Shown here piece by piece: positions 49,311 to 60,849 of a stretch of DNA of 64,000 nt (the stretch's first letter is position 1; every line of letters starts with the position of its first letter). The translations under genes were made by a program, and so were the position numbers. This stretch comes from Crenobacter intestini (GTDB taxonomy: Bacteria > Pseudomonadota > Gammaproteobacteria > Burkholderiales > Chromobacteriaceae): contig NZ_STGJ01000006.1 of assembly GCF_004919095.1 (NCBI RefSeq), positions 1-64,000 of the forward strand, written 5' to 3'. The notes beneath the pieces are model-generated. The model saw only the letters and a program-made list of their open reading frames with translations. It was not told where the DNA came from and ran no database searches.

Positions 49311-50273
49311 TCAGCGCCCCATCGGCAGCGCGTCGCCCTGCAACAAGGCACGCAACCACGGCGGCAGATCGGGGACGCGCGCCGCGCACAACACGATGCC
49401 GCCCATGATCGCGGCGAAACCGGCCAGATGGAAGACCGCCAGCGTCTCGCCAAGGAAGGCGAACGACAGCAGGCTGGACGCCGCCGGCAGCAGGTTCATG
49501 AAGTTGCCGGTACGCTCCGACCCCAACTGGACGACGGCGCGGTTATAGAACACGTAGGCGAGCACCGACGGGAACACCGCCAGGTAGACCACGGCGGCGG
49601 CGGTCTCGCCGCTCCACAGCGCGGGCACCAGCGTCGCCGGCTCGAACACCAGCGCGAGCGGCAGCAACATGGCGGTCCCCAGCGCCGTCTGCACCAACAG
49701 CAAGACGCTGCCGTCCAGCCCGCGCGGCAAGGTGGAAACGATCAGCGTGTAGATCGCCCAGCACAGGCTCGCGCCCAAGAGCCACATTTCACCCGCCCCC
49801 ATCCCCTGCTCGATCAGCGCCTGCGGCCGCCCGCCGGTCGCGATCAGCAAGGCCCCGGCCAGCGCGCAGGCGACACCGGCCCACGCGCGGGCCGGCAGGC
49901 GCCGCCCAAGCAGGGTCGCGCCCAACAGCAGGATCCACACCGGCGTGAAGGTCTGCAGCGCGGCCGCGCTGGTCGCGCTGGCGCTGGCGACGCCCAGGTA
50001 GATCAGCGCGTTGTTGCCGACGATGCCGAACAGCGCGAGCCACACCAGGCGGTGGCGTACCGCCCACAGGGCGGCGCGCTCGCGCACCAGCGTGCGGCAG
50101 ACAAAGGGGAACAGCACGACGGTCGCCCCGCCCCAGCGCCATAAGGCGAGCCACAGCGGGGTCAGTTCGGCGCGGAACGCGCGGGCGATCACGACATTGC
50201 TCGCCCAGAACAGGATGGCAAGAACGACAAGCAGCACCGGACGGGCGGTGCTGCTGGGAGCGGGGGACGGCAT
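49311..50273 (-). CDS. EamA/DMT family transporter
   Basis: A 320-residue drug/metabolite transporter with ten membrane helices in two EamA repeats. LFWASNVVIARAF (about 21-33) opens the first and WAIYTLIVSTLP the second. Substrates of this family (amino acids, metabolites) cannot be read from sequence. The ATG at 50273 is used; a TTG five codons earlier is possible. Confidence 0.9.
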   Translation of the reverse strand: MPSPAPSSTARPVLLVVLAILFWASNVVIARAFRAELTPLWLALWRWGGATVVLFPFVCRTLVRERAALWAVRHRLVWLALFGIVGNNALIYLGVASASATSAAALQTFTPVWILLLGATLLGRRLPARAWAGVACALAGALLIATGGRPQALIEQGMGAGEMWLLGASLCWAIYTLIVSTLPRGLDGSVLLLVQTALGTAMLLPLALVFEPATLVPALWSGETAAAVVYLAVFPSVLAYVFYNRAVVQLGSERTGNFMNLLPAASSLLSFAFLGETLAVFHLAGFAAIMGGIVLCAARVPDLPPWLRALLQGDALPMGR

Positions 50274-50350
50274 GGCAGTGCAGGACAAGGAAAACGGAAG
50301 AAGCGCGGATACTAAGCCCGGCCCCTTCCTGTCACCTTGATCTCGCGCAA

Positions 50351-50381
50351 GATTGTATACAATCTACAAACAAAGCAACAA
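50351..50381 (-). promoter_or_regulatory. EamA promoter overlapped by a 14-bp palindrome
   Basis: TTGTTG (50381-50376), 18 bases, TACAAT (50357-50352) on the minus strand. The -10 is inside the perfect palindrome GATTGTATACAATC (50351-50364), the classic position for a repressor. The core TGTATACA is shared with the metN upstream palindrome. Confidence 0.6.
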
Positions 50382-50399
50382 AACGCCCCATTGAGGCGA
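50382..50399 (-). terminator. Short terminator after yajQ
   Basis: CGCCTCAATGGGGCG followed by TTTTGTTG on the minus strand, directly past the yajQ stop. The stem is short, so efficiency is uncertain. Confidence 0.5.
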
Positions 50400-50885
50400 T
50401 CAGTCGCGGAAATTATTGAACTGCAACGGGAAATCGGTCACTTCCTTGCGCATCATCGCGATCACTTCCTGCAGGATGTCGCGCTTGGCGCCGGTGACGC
50501 GCACCGATTCGCCCTGAATGCTCGCCTGCACCTTGAGCTTGGAGTCCTTGATCATACGGGTCAGCTTCTTGGCAAGTTCGGTCTCGATGCCTTCCTTGAC
50601 CGTGATCACCTGCTTGGCCTTGTTGCCACCGATCGTTTCGAGCTTGCCGTGGTCGAGGCAACGCACGTCGATGCCGCGCTTGGAGAGCTTGCCCAGCAGG
50701 ATGTCCTTGACCTGGTCGATCTGGAATTCGGAGTCGGCGTAGATCGTCAGCACCTTGTCGGCCTGTTCGATCTTGGCGGACGAGCCCTTGAAGTCGTAAC
50801 GGGTACCGACTTCCTTGACCGACTGCTCGACGGCGTTGCGCACTTCGACGAGATTAACTTCGGAGACGATGTCAAAAGACGGCAT
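50400..50885 (-). CDS. YajQ family nucleotide-binding protein
   Basis: A 161-residue two-domain protein, family-typical in length. [35 protein letters not shown] and [17 protein letters not shown] are highly conserved. Members bind cyclic-di-GMP in Xanthomonas and also tRNA/GTP in vitro. The ATG at 50885 follows AAGGAAT. Flanked upstream by two terminators. Confidence 0.95.
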   Translation of the reverse strand: MPSFDIVSEVNLVEVRNAVEQSVKEVGTRYDFKGSSAKIEQADKVLTIYADSEFQIDQVKDILLGKLSKRGIDVRCLDHGKLETIGGNKAKQVITVKEGIETELAKKLTRMIKDSKLKVQASIQGESVRVTGAKRDILQEVIAMMRKEVTDFPLQFNNFRD

Positions 50886-50942
50886 GTTGAAATTCCTTGG
50901 GGGGTTGGGCCGCACATTCTAGCGCCACGCAAGCCCCACAGC

Positions 50943-50966
50943 AAAAAGGGCCGCAGCGAGCGGCCC
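50943..50966 (-). terminator. Second of two tandem terminators upstream of yajQ
   Basis: A 7-bp perfect stem GGGCCGC / GCGGCCC with a five-base loop, followed by TTTTTGC on the minus strand. Confidence 0.8.
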
Positions 50967-50976
50967 TGCCTGCCCG

Positions 50977-51171
50977 TCAACAAAAAGGACCGCCTAGGCG
51001 GTCCTCCATGTCCATTTCCCTGTCCCAACGGCGGGACTCGATCTCGCGCAGCGCGTCGTTACGCGCCCTGTCCTGCTGTGAACACTTCTGCGGTCCGCCG
51101 ACGGCACGGTTGCGGATCGCCTTCATCATCAGCGCACGGTCACGCTCCATCAGAAACTCGCTTCGATTCAT
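50977..51171 (-). CDS. 64-aa charged protein whose 3' end is a terminator
   Basis: A 64-residue hydrophilic protein rich in Arg, Asp, Glu and Met (MNRSEFLMERDRALMMKAIRN...). No family recognised. An excellent GGAGG six bases before the ATG supports translation. The last eight codons (DRLGGPFC) and TGA are encoded by the hairpin and T run of the next feature. Confidence 0.6.
   Translation of the reverse strand: MNRSEFLMERDRALMMKAIRNRAVGGPQKCSQQDRARNDALREIESRRWDREMDMEDRLGGPFC
50980..51004 (-). terminator. Terminator overlapping the end of the 64-aa gene
   Basis: A stem AGGACCGCC / GGCGGTCCT with a TA loop followed by TTTTTG. The coding frame reads through it and stops just after the T run. 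Confidence 0.8.
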
Positions 51172-51286
51172 ACAGCCTCCGATCGCAAGAAGACAGGGAA
51201 AGGCAGCGTCAAACCTCCTGATCACGGCACTTGTGGCACCGCAACACAGCCACCTTATGCGCAAAGGCCGGCAAATGCAATCCTGC

Positions 51287-51883
51287 TTACAGGCTGCGCC
51301 GCTCGTACACCGCCTGCGCGAGCGTGCCCGGGTCGACGTGTTCGAGCTCGCCGCCCAAGGGCATGCCGCGCGCGATGCGCGACAAGCCCAGCCCCCGCCC
51401 CTTCAAAAGTTCGGCGATCAGGTGCGCGGTCACCTCGCCCTCGGCGGTGAAGTTGGTCGCGACGACCACCTCGCGGGTCACCCCGTCCAGCGCGCGCGCG
51501 GCGAGCTTGTCGAGGTTCGCCTCGCGCGGGCCGAGCCCGTCCATCGGCGACACCCGCCCCATCAGCACGAAGTAGAGGCCGTCGAAACAGCGCGCCTGCT
51601 CGAGCATCACGAGGTCGGCCGGCATCTCGACCACGCACAGCAAATCCTGCCGGCGGGTCGGGTCCGCGCACAGCGCGCACACCGGCGTCTCGCTGAAGGT
51701 GTTGCAGCGCTCGCAGTGGGTCAGGCGCGTCAGCGCGTTGTCGAGCGCGCGCGCCAGACGCTCGGCGCCGGCCTGGTCGCGCTGCAGCAGATGGTAGGCC
51801 ATGCGCTGCGCGGACTTGGGACCGACCCCGGGCAGCACCTTGAGCGCGGACACCAGCGAGTCGAGTGAGGGAGGATTCTTCAT
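51287..51883 (-). CDS. recR: Recombination protein RecR
   Basis: A 198-residue RecFOR component. The helix-hairpin-helix [24 protein letters not shown] (about 9-32), the four-cysteine zinc finger (C57, C60, C69-C72 region, [16 protein letters not shown]) and the Toprim domain starting [11 protein letters not shown] are present. Third gene of dnaX-ybaB-recR. Confidence 0.97.
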   Translation of the reverse strand: MKNPPSLDSLVSALKVLPGVGPKSAQRMAYHLLQRDQAGAERLARALDNALTRLTHCERCNTFSETPVCALCADPTRRQDLLCVVEMPADLVMLEQARCFDGLYFVLMGRVSPMDGLGPREANLDKLAARALDGVTREVVVATNFTAEGEVTAHLIAELLKGRGLGLSRIARGMPLGGELEHVDPGTLAQAVYERRSL

Positions 51884-51938
51884 GCGCGAGGACAGCGAGA
51901 GGGTGCCGGCGCGGCCAGGGCCGCGCCGGGGATGCGGA

Positions 51939-52274
51939 TCAGAACGGCAGCTTCATGCCCGCCGGCAGGTTGAGCCCGGCGGTAAAGCCGGCCATCTTTT
52001 CCTGCGAGGTCGCTTCGGCCTTGCGCACGGCGTCGTTGAACGCGGCGGCGATCAGGTCCTCGAGCATCTCCTTGTCCTCGGCGTCACCCAGCAGGGAGTC
52101 GTCGATCGACACGCGCTTGACATCGTGCGAGCAGGTCATCACCACCTTGACGAGACCGGCGCCGGACTGGCCCTCGACCTCGACGCGGGCGAGCTCTTCC
52201 TGCGCCTTCTTCATATTGTCTTGCATTTGCTGGGCCTGCTTCATCAGGCCCGCGATCCCGGCTTTGCCGAACAT
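51939..52274 (-). CDS. ybaB: YbaB/EbfC nucleoid-associated protein
   Basis: A 111-residue DNA-binding dimer. [26 protein letters not shown] and [19 protein letters not shown] are family-typical. It sits nine bases after dnaX, and 55 before recR, the conserved order. Confidence 0.96.
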   Translation of the reverse strand: MFGKAGIAGLMKQAQQMQDNMKKAQEELARVEVEGQSGAGLVKVVMTCSHDVKRVSIDDSLLGDAEDKEMLEDLIAAAFNDAVRKAEATSQEKMAGFTAGLNLPAGMKLPF

Positions 52275-52283
52275 GGTAACTCC

Positions 52284-54203
52284 TCAAACAACGGGTTGAA
52301 TGGTATCCGCCAGCAGCGTCGCACCGAATTCGCGCATCAGCTGCTGGACTTTGGGATCTTCCTCGAGGCAGCGCCGGGCCGCCTCGCGCGCTTCGCCGCG
52401 CTCGCGCGCGCCGCGCATCGCCGGCGTCTCGGCGCCGGTCTCCTCGACGACGACTTCGACGGCAAACGGCCGGCCGAAATGCTCGGACAGCACCGCCTTC
52501 AGTTTTTCCTGGTAGTCACGCCCGGCCAGATGACGGAACGCCTCCGGCACCGCAAGCCGGAGCGCGCCGTCCCGCCAGGCCTTGAGCACCGCGTTCTGCG
52601 CGAGCATGCGGGCGCTGCCCATGCGCGGGCCGACGCCGGCGACCAGCGCAGGCCAGTCGCCGTCGAACACCGGCTTCTCCCGCTCTTCGGCCAGCAATTC
52701 GGCCGGCACGTAGCTGTCGGCGTCCTCGTCTACCGGCGGCGCCTCGTCGGGCAGCACGTCGCCGTCCCGCTCGTCGTCGGCCTCAGGAGCGCTATCCGGC
52801 ACGGGCGTCAACCCGTCCGGCCCGGCCTCGGCGTAAGCGGGCAGCGACGGCTCGGCCGCTGGAGCCGGTGCCGGTGCAGCCGCTGCGGGCGCCGGCGCGG
52901 GTTCGGGTTCGCTGTCCGCCTCGGCCGACGGCTCGGCGGCTGCCGCTGCCTCAGGTTCGGCCGGACGGGCCGCCGGGCGTACCGGCTTGGCATCGTGTCT
53001 TGCCAACAGCGCGCGCGCCTCGTCCATGCCGCTGCGCGCGACATGCGCGGCGGCGGCCGACGGCGGCGGCGCGGACGGCGCTTGCGTGCGCGGCGCGCGC
53101 TCGGCCAGCTCTGCCTGGTGCACCGGATGGAAGGCGAGCATGCGGATCAGCGCCATCGTGAAGCCGGCGTGCTCGTCCGGCGCGAGCGCAAGGTCACGCC
53201 GGCCGTGCACCGCGATCTGGTAGTACAGCTGCACGTCGGCCGGCGCCATCGCGTCGGCGAGCGCGAACAGGGTGTCGCGCTCCGGGTCGTCGTCCGCGAT
53301 CGCCGCAGGGACGGCCTGCGCGAGCGCGACCTGCTGCAACAGCACGGTCAATTCGGTCAGCGCGGCGTCGAAACCGACACCGCGGTCGGCCAAAACCTCG
53401 GCCTCGCGCATCAGGCGCACGCCGTCGCCGGCGGACAGCGCCAACAGCAGGGAAAACAGGTAGCTGCGGTCGACCGCGCCCAGCATCGCGCGCACGCCGT
53501 CTTCGCGCACTTCGCCGACGCCGTAGGCGATCGCCTGGTCCAGCAGCGACAGCGCGTCACGCATCGAACCCTGCGCCGCGCGTCCCAACAGCGCGAGCGC
53601 CGGCGCCTCGAAGGCGACACCCTCGACGTCCAGCACATGTGCGAGGTGGCCCGACACCTGCTGCGGCGTCATGTTGCGCAGGGAAAACTGCAGGCAGCGC
53701 GAGAGCACCGTCACCGGCACCTTCTGCGGGTCGGTGGTCGCCAGGATGAACTTCACGTGCGAGGGCGGCTCCTCCAGCGTCTTCAACATCGCGTTGAACG
53801 CGCTCTTCGAGAGCATGTGCACTTCGTCGATGATGTAGACCTTGAAGCGGCCGAAGGTCGGCGCGTACTGGGCGTTCTCCAGCACCTCGCGGATATTGTC
53901 GATGCCGGTGTTCGACGCGGCGTCGATCTCCAAGAGGTCGACAAAACGCCCGGCGTCGATCTGCCTGCACGCGTCGCATACGCCGCACGGCTCGGCGCCT
54001 ATCCCCGTCTCGCAGTTGAGGCTCTTGGCGAGAATGCGCGCGATGGTGGTCTTGCCCACCCCGCGCGTGCCGGTCAGTAGGTAGGCGTGGTGTAGGCGCT
54101 CGCCGGTCAGCGCGTTGCTCAGCGCACGCACGACATGCTCCTGGCCGACCAGGTCGGCGAAGCGCTTGGGACGCCACTTGCGGGCGAGGACTTGATAGCT
54201 CAT
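52284..54203 (-). CDS. dnaX: DNA polymerase III subunits gamma/tau
   Basis: A 639-residue clamp-loader ATPase. Walker A LTGTRGVGKTT is at 43-53, the zinc module uses Cys64, Cys73, Cys76 and Cys79, Walker B is IIDEVHML and the SRC motif is LSRCLQF. A Pro/Ala/Glu-rich linker (about 370-470) leads to the tau C-terminus. I see no A-rich slippery site for a frameshifted gamma form. Confidence 0.97.
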   Translation of the reverse strand: MSYQVLARKWRPKRFADLVGQEHVVRALSNALTGERLHHAYLLTGTRGVGKTTIARILAKSLNCETGIGAEPCGVCDACRQIDAGRFVDLLEIDAASNTGIDNIREVLENAQYAPTFGRFKVYIIDEVHMLSKSAFNAMLKTLEEPPSHVKFILATTDPQKVPVTVLSRCLQFSLRNMTPQQVSGHLAHVLDVEGVAFEAPALALLGRAAQGSMRDALSLLDQAIAYGVGEVREDGVRAMLGAVDRSYLFSLLLALSAGDGVRLMREAEVLADRGVGFDAALTELTVLLQQVALAQAVPAAIADDDPERDTLFALADAMAPADVQLYYQIAVHGRRDLALAPDEHAGFTMALIRMLAFHPVHQAELAERAPRTQAPSAPPPSAAAAHVARSGMDEARALLARHDAKPVRPAARPAEPEAAAAAEPSAEADSEPEPAPAPAAAAPAPAPAAEPSLPAYAEAGPDGLTPVPDSAPEADDERDGDVLPDEAPPVDEDADSYVPAELLAEEREKPVFDGDWPALVAGVGPRMGSARMLAQNAVLKAWRDGALRLAVPEAFRHLAGRDYQEKLKAVLSEHFGRPFAVEVVVEETGAETPAMRGARERGEAREAARRCLEEDPKVQQLMREFGATLLADTIQPVV

Positions 54204-54261
54204 GGGGGACGATTCTAGCAGGAAGACGGCGGCACGAGGATGACCGCGTGCCGCCGCCGCG

Positions 54262-55284
54262 TCAGTCGGCGACCGTGCCGGCCATCGTCTGGGCGAGGTA
54301 GCGCTCGCGGATCTGCTCGGCCAACTCCTCGGCCGCCTTCGCGTACAGCGTGCTGCGGTTGTAGCGGGTGATCGCGTAGAAATTGTTCAGGCCAAGCCAG
54401 TACTCGGTGACGCCGGGAGCGACCTCGAGCGGGAACAGCACCGCCGGCACGTTGTCGGCGACTTCACCCTGCGGGACGACGCCCATTTTCTTTAGTTCGC
54501 CCACCGTGTAATGCAGGTTGAACTTGTCCGAGACCAGCGCGTCGATCTTCGGCCCCGGCGTGACCACCGCCGGGATCACCACGTCGTCGCCCTTCTGCCA
54601 GCCGTGCACCTTGAAGTAGTTGGCGACGCTGCCGATGGCGTCGGCCGGATTGTCCCAAATGTCGCGGTGGCCGTCGCCATCGAAGTCGACCGCCCACTTG
54701 CGGTAGCTTGACGGCATGAACTGCGGCCAGCCCATCGCGCCGGCGTAGCTGCCCTTGAGCAGGAGCGGGTTCTTGCCCTCCTCGCGCGCCAGGCGCAAAA
54801 ACTCGGTCAGCTCGCCCCGGAAGAACTGCGCGCGGCGCGGGTAATCGAAGGCGACGGTCGACAGCGCGTCGGCGACGCGGAAGCTGCCGGTATTGCCGCC
54901 GTAGCGCGTCTCAATGCCGATGATGGCGACGATCATCTCGGGCGGCACGCCGTAACGGCGCTCGGCCGCGGCGAGCACCGGCGCGTGCTGTTGCCAGAAC
55001 GCTACGCCGCCGTCGACGGTCTTTTCGTTGAGAAAGCCCGGGTGGAACTGGTACCACGGGCGCGAGGTCGACGGCTTGTCGAGCGCGCGTATGATCGCGG
55101 GCTTGGTTTCCACGTTGGCGAATACCGACTCCAGGTAGGGGCGGTCGAAGGTGCCGCTGGCCACCTGTTCGTCGATATAGCGCTGCACGTCGGCACGGCC
55201 AAGGAAATCGGCGTCGGCAACGGCGCTCAGGGGCAGTAAGGCAAGCAGCACGGCGAGCGTGCGGCGGGTAGTCAGTCTGGTCAT
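54262..55284 (-). CDS. mltB: Membrane-bound lytic murein transglycosylase B
   Basis: A 340-residue exported lytic transglycosylase. A signal peptide (about 1-24) has no lipobox cysteine, so it may be soluble unlike E. coli MltB. The catalytic Glu125 lies in IIGIETRYGG, and GSYAGAMGWPQFMPSSYRKWAVDFDGDGHRDIW carries the substrate groove and an EF-hand-like calcium loop. A 9-bp GC hairpin follows (54228-54255), without a T run. Confidence 0.94.
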   Translation of the reverse strand: MTRLTTRRTLAVLLALLPLSAVADADFLGRADVQRYIDEQVASGTFDRPYLESVFANVETKPAIIRALDKPSTSRPWYQFHPGFLNEKTVDGGVAFWQQHAPVLAAAERRYGVPPEMIVAIIGIETRYGGNTGSFRVADALSTVAFDYPRRAQFFRGELTEFLRLAREEGKNPLLLKGSYAGAMGWPQFMPSSYRKWAVDFDGDGHRDIWDNPADAIGSVANYFKVHGWQKGDDVVIPAVVTPGPKIDALVSDKFNLHYTVGELKKMGVVPQGEVADNVPAVLFPLEVAPGVTEYWLGLNNFYAITRYNRSTLYAKAAEELAEQIRERYLAQTMAGTVAD

Positions 55285-55303
55285 TCCGGTCGGGACATCC
55301 GTA

Positions 55304-56326
55304 TCAATGGCTGTAGGAAAGCGCGCTGGAAACCAGGCGCGAAGTGATGTCTACGATCGGAATCACATGCTCGTAGTTCATTCTGGTCGGCCCGATCACG
55401 CCGAGCGAACCGACGACCTGTCCGTTGATGCGGTAAGGCGCGCTGACCACCGAGCAGTCGCCAAGCGGGGTCACGCCGGACTCCTCGCCGATATACAGGC
55501 TCACCCCCTGCGCGTTGCGGCTTTGCTCGAGCAGGTTCAGAAGTTCGGTCTTGCGCTCGAAGGCGGCAAACAGGTCGCGCAAGCGGGTCAGGTCTTCCGA
55601 CAGGTCGCGCACATTCAAAAGGTTGTTGCCGCCGGCGATCACCATCGCGCCGGTCTGCTCGGCCAGCGTCTGGCGGCCGAGGTTGATCGCCAGCGCCATC
55701 AGCGAGCTGATGTCCGACTGCAGGGTGCGCAGTTCGGCCTCGACCCGCTCGGACGCGCTGGACAAGCCCTGTCCCGCGTAATGCTGGTTGATGAAGTTGG
55801 CCGCCTCGACCAGCTCGGACGGCCCGTAGTCACGCTCGGTGGTGAGGATGTGGTTCTGCACGTCGCCGTCCATCGTCACTAGGATCAGCAGCACCCGCCG
55901 CTCCGACAGGCGCAGAAACTCCATCTGGCGGAAGGCGATGTCGGCGCGTTGCGGGGTGACCACCACCCCGGCGAAATGGGTGAGTTCGGAGAGCACCTGC
56001 GAGGCGGCCTGCGCCAGCCTTTGCGGGCTGTCCGGGTGCAGGTTGTCCTCGAGTTCGCGCACCAGCGCGCCCTCGAGCGGGCCCAGGGTGAGCAGGCGGT
56101 CGACGAACACGCGGTAGCCGCGCGCGGTCGGCACCCGCCCGGCCGAGGTGTGCGGCGACGCGACCAGCCCCATCGCCTCCATGTCGGCCAGCGCGTTGCG
56201 GATCGACGCCGGAGAGAGTTCGAGCCCCGCCAGTTGCCCGAGCGTGCGCGAAGGCACGGGGGTGCCGTCGACGATATAGCGTTCGACGAGGGTCTTGAGC
56301 AGGCGTTGGGCGCGTTCGTTCAGCAT
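55304..56326 (-). CDS. hrcA: Heat-inducible transcription repressor HrcA
   Basis: A 340-residue repressor acting on CIRCE operators of chaperone genes. It starts MLNERAQRLLKTLVERYIVDGTPVPSRTL, with the winged helix at about 20-75 (SPASIRNALADMEAMGLV). The HrcA dimerisation domain follows. No chaperone gene or CIRCE palindrome is visible nearby. An ATG six codons earlier also exists. Confidence 0.95.
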   Translation of the reverse strand: MLNERAQRLLKTLVERYIVDGTPVPSRTLGQLAGLELSPASIRNALADMEAMGLVASPHTSAGRVPTARGYRVFVDRLLTLGPLEGALVRELEDNLHPDSPQRLAQAASQVLSELTHFAGVVVTPQRADIAFRQMEFLRLSERRVLLILVTMDGDVQNHILTTERDYGPSELVEAANFINQHYAGQGLSSASERVEAELRTLQSDISSLMALAINLGRQTLAEQTGAMVIAGGNNLLNVRDLSEDLTRLRDLFAAFERKTELLNLLEQSRNAQGVSLYIGEESGVTPLGDCSVVSAPYRINGQVVGSLGVIGPTRMNYEHVIPIVDITSRLVSSALSYSH

Positions 56327-56426
56327 GGTTTCATTCTGCCGCATGGGCGTGTCCGAATCAAAGTGGGCGCAAACACCCGCAAAACAAGGGGCCGCGCCCG
56401 AAGTCGAAACGGCGGCGCCAGTTATG

Positions 56427-56432
56427 CGATAA
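56427..56432 (+). promoter_or_regulatory. Likely -10 box of recA
   Basis: GATAAT lies 40 bases before the recA ATG; a weak TCGAAA lies 18 bases further upstream. No CTGT-N8-ACAG LexA box is found between hrcA and recA. Confidence 0.4.
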
Positions 56433-56471
56433 TCGTCCGGTTAATGACCCCAGCCGTATTTGGAGACTTGC

Positions 56472-57536
56472 ATGGCCGACGACAACAAACGCGCCGATGA
56501 GAAAAGCAAAGCCCTGAGCGCCGCGCTCGCACAGATCGAAAAGCAGTTCGGCAAGGGCTCGATCATGCGCATGAGCGACAACCAGATCCAGGAGAACCTG
56601 CAGGTCATCTCCACCGGTTCGCTCGGCCTCGACCTCGCGCTCGGCGTCGGCGGCCTGCCGCGCGGCCGCGTCGTCGAAATCTACGGCCCGGAATCGTCGG
56701 GCAAGACCACGCTGTGCCTGCAGGTGGTCGCCGAGGCGCAGAAACTGGGCGGCACCTGCGCCTACATCGACGCGGAAAACGCGCTCGATCCGGTCTACGC
56801 GCAAAAGCTCGGCGTCAACGTCGAAGACCTGCTGATCTCGCAGCCGGACACCGGCGAGCAGGCGCTCGAGATCTGCGACATGCTGGTGCGCTCCGGCGGC
56901 CTCGACGTGATCGTGATCGACTCGGTCGCGGCGCTGGTGCCCAAGGCCGAAATCGAAGGCGAGATGGGCGACAGCCACGTCGGCCTGCAGGCACGCCTGA
57001 TGAGCCAGGCCCTGCGCAAGCTGACCGGCAACATCAAGCGCACCAACACGCTGGTGATCTTCATCAACCAGATCCGCATGAAGATCGGCGTGATGTTCGG
57101 CAACCCGGAAACCACCACCGGCGGCAACGCGCTGAAGTTCTACGCGTCGGTGCGCCTCGACATCCGCCGCGTCGGCGCCATCAAGAAGGGCGACGAAGTG
57201 CTGGGCAACGAGACCCGCGTCAAGGTCGTCAAGAACAAGGTCGCCCCGCCGTTCAAGCAGGCGAACTTCGACATCCTGTACGGCGAAGGCATCAGCCGCG
57301 AGGGCGAGATCGTCGAGATGGGCGTCGAGCAGGGCTTCATCGAGAAGTCGGGCGCCTGGTACAGCTATGGCGGCCAGAAGATCGGCCAGGGCAAGGACAA
57401 CACCCGCGTGTGGCTGAAGGACAACCCGGCCATCGCCGGCGAAGTCGAAGCCAAGATCCGCGACAAGGTCGGCGTGAGCACCGCCGTGGTGGCCAGCGAA
57501 GGCGACGACGAAGCGCTCGCCGACGACATGTTCTGA
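56472..57536 (+). CDS. recA: Recombinase RecA
   Basis: A 354-residue strand-exchange ATPase. Walker [10 protein letters not shown] is at 72-80, Walker [13 protein letters not shown], loop L2 region [30 protein letters not shown], and an acidic C-terminus ([12 protein letters not shown]). The ATG at 56472 follows GGAG at six bases. Confidence 0.98.
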   Translation: MADDNKRADEKSKALSAALAQIEKQFGKGSIMRMSDNQIQENLQVISTGSLGLDLALGVGGLPRGRVVEIYGPESSGKTTLCLQVVAEAQKLGGTCAYIDAENALDPVYAQKLGVNVEDLLISQPDTGEQALEICDMLVRSGGLDVIVIDSVAALVPKAEIEGEMGDSHVGLQARLMSQALRKLTGNIKRTNTLVIFINQIRMKIGVMFGNPETTTGGNALKFYASVRLDIRRVGAIKKGDEVLGNETRVKVVKNKVAPPFKQANFDILYGEGISREGEIVEMGVEQGFIEKSGAWYSYGGQKIGQGKDNTRVWLKDNPAIAGEVEAKIRDKVGVSTAVVASEGDDEALADDMF

Positions 57537-57538
57537 GC

Positions 57539-57985
57539 GTGGCCGAAAAAAGCCTGATGGCGCGGGCGGTCGAACTGCTGTCCCGGCGCGAGTATTCGCG
57601 CCGCGAACTGTTCGCCCGCCTCAAGCCGCACGCGGCAGACCCGGACGAAATCGAGGCGGTGCTCGCCGAACTTGCCGAGCGTCACTGGCAGTCGGACGAG
57701 CGCTACGCGCAGGCGCTCGCGCAAAGCAAGCAGGGACGCTGGGGCAGCACCCGCCTCGCGCAGGCCCTGCGCAGCAAGGGCGTCGACCGCGACACCATCG
57801 CCGAGGCGCTGGACGGGATCGACGACCTGGCCGCCTGCCGCGGGCTGTGGCAGAAAAAGTTCGGCACAGCCCCCGCCGACGCGCAAGAGAAGGCTAGGCA
57901 AATGCGTTTTCTCGCCGCGCGCGGCTTCCCGGCCGACGTGGTACGCAAGGTGCTCGCCGAAGCCGGCCACAGTCACGACGACTAA
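57539..57985 (+). CDS. recX: Regulatory protein RecX
   Basis: A 148-residue helical RecA modulator with three-helix repeats (LLSRREYSRRELFARLKPHA, LAQALRSKGVDRDTIAEALDG, LAARGFPADVVRKVLAEA). The start is GTG two bases after the recA stop, giving VAEKSLMARA, parallel to the neisserial start; a downstream ATG would lose six residues. Likely coupled to recA. Confidence 0.93.
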   Translation: MAEKSLMARAVELLSRREYSRRELFARLKPHAADPDEIEAVLAELAERHWQSDERYAQALAQSKQGRWGSTRLAQALRSKGVDRDTIAEALDGIDDLAACRGLWQKKFGTAPADAQEKARQMRFLAARGFPADVVRKVLAEAGHSHDD

Positions 57986-58107
57986 ACGGCCTGCCAACGC
58001 CGCAAATGCTTGCGTCCGCCCCCCTGCCCTTGCCACAATCCGGACAAGGCTGCCCGCCCCGCGCACCTCAGGGGCCAACCATACAATTCGTATCGCGATA
58101 GCACACA

Positions 58108-60741
<2,634 letters not shown>

Positions 60742-60759
60742 GCGCCCGCAGGCAAAACG

Positions 60760-60788
60760 ACAGGCCACCCCGCGGGGTGGCCTTTTTC
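60760..60788 (+). terminator. alaS terminator
   Basis: A perfect stem AGGCCACCCC / GGGGTGGCCT followed by TTTTC, 20 bases past the alaS stop. Confidence 0.87.
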
Positions 60789-60796
60789 ATGCGTGC

Positions 60797-60830
60797 AAAA
60801 AAACAGCCCGGCGCGCACGCGGCCGGGCTG
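60797..60830 (-). terminator. sulP terminator
   Basis: A 9-bp perfect stem CAGCCCGGC / GCCGGGCTG with a nine-base loop, followed by seven T on the minus strand. Confidence 0.85.
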
Positions 60831-60849
60831 CTGGACGGAAGTGGCGGGC

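Noticed and set aside
52860-53000. Programmed frameshift in dnaX producing a gamma subunit
   Set aside because: No A-rich slippery heptamer or following stem was found in the linker region; the codons are GC-rich.
54228-54255. Terminator between mltB and dnaX
   Set aside because: A 9-bp GC hairpin exists, but no T run follows on either strand, so intrinsic termination is not supported.
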